The position numbers and the translations under genes were made by a program. Below are positions 63,938 through 64,000 of a DNA stretch of 64,000 nt, piece by piece. The stretch is taken from positions 62,001-126,000 of the forward strand of contig URKR01000004.1 in NCBI GenBank assembly GCA_900548355.1. Reading direction: 5' to 3'. A model generated the notes under the pieces. That model worked only from the letters and a program-made list of their open reading frames with translations, had not been told where the DNA came from and ran no database searches. This DNA comes from an uncultured Oscillospiraceae bacterium (GTDB taxonomy: Bacteria; Bacillota; Clostridia; Oscillospirales; Ruminococcaceae). How positions within the stretch are numbered: position 1 is the first letter of the stretch; each line of letters opens with the position of its first letter.

Positions 63938-64000
63938 TGAACTGCACCCCATTTGTTAGACAGTATGGTATACTGTATAATAAGTGGGGTGATTTATTAT
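63938..64000 (+). mobile_element. Left end of a probable IS3-family insertion sequence
   Basis: TGAACTGCACCCCATTTGTT begins at 63938 and looks like an IS3-type terminal inverted repeat. A promoter follows: TTGTTA (63953-63958), 17 bases, TATAAT (63976-63981). Between them is the palindrome CAGTATGGTATACTG (63961-63975). GTGGGGTGATT then resembles a ribosome site for orfA, which lies beyond the window. Confidence 0.6.

Overview
The window looks like a chromosome segment of a Gram-positive gut Clostridium relative, most probably an Oscillospiraceae/Ruminococcaceae member of the Faecalibacterium-Subdoligranulum-Gemmiger kind. The grounds are the L13-S9 operon, LepA, purine-rich Shine-Dalgarno sites, a YabE-like 3D/G5 protein, an LtaS-like sulfatase, an AgrC/AgrA-type two-component pair, a sortase-type C-terminus and GC-rich host genes. 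The assignment rests on gene content only.

Left host part (1-15.6 kb): a WYL regulator; a surface-polysaccharide cluster (large membrane protein, polyprenyl-phosphate sugar transferase, three glycosyltransferases and UDP-galactopyranose mutase) running rightwards; a response regulator without an adjacent kinase; a lipoprotein; a GPH-type sugar symporter; a G5/3D-domain protein; and a small membrane protein.

Accessory part (about 15.6-40.9 kb): this appears to be two related integrative elements stacked at the 3' end of rpsI. Each has its own cargo followed by a similar decayed tail (relaxase fragments, ParA fragment, repeated TTAACCCAT motifs, and a 15-bp copy of the rpsI end). Cargo 1 is a leftward cassette of secreted proteins: a 2053-residue GLUG-repeat giant and three smaller proteins share a C-terminal domain with a TWNP[DE]THxY signature. 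They alternate with three paralogous single-pass membrane proteins, and the cassette ends in a sortase-type protein. It is headed by a small helix-hairpin-helix protein and faces a divergent AgrA/AgrC-like pair. I consider this cassette the best candidate for an undescribed surface-display system. Cargo 2 is AT-rich and holds an alpha/beta hydrolase, an AraC regulator and two tandem MFS transporters; a 72-nt promoter region is repeated in front of the hydrolase and the transporters.

Right host part (40.9-64 kb): rplM-rpsI, alr-lepA, a MacB-like ABC export locus, an LtaS-like sulfatase, a uridine-kinase-like enzyme, a DUF5662 protein, a YbaK-type editing protein, a glycosyltransferase, an M32 carboxypeptidase, and a full arginine block argG-argH-argC-argJ-argB-argD with ARG-box-like palindromes before argG. 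The window closes inside the left end of a probable IS3-family element. Several hairpin-forming interspersed repeats lie between host genes.
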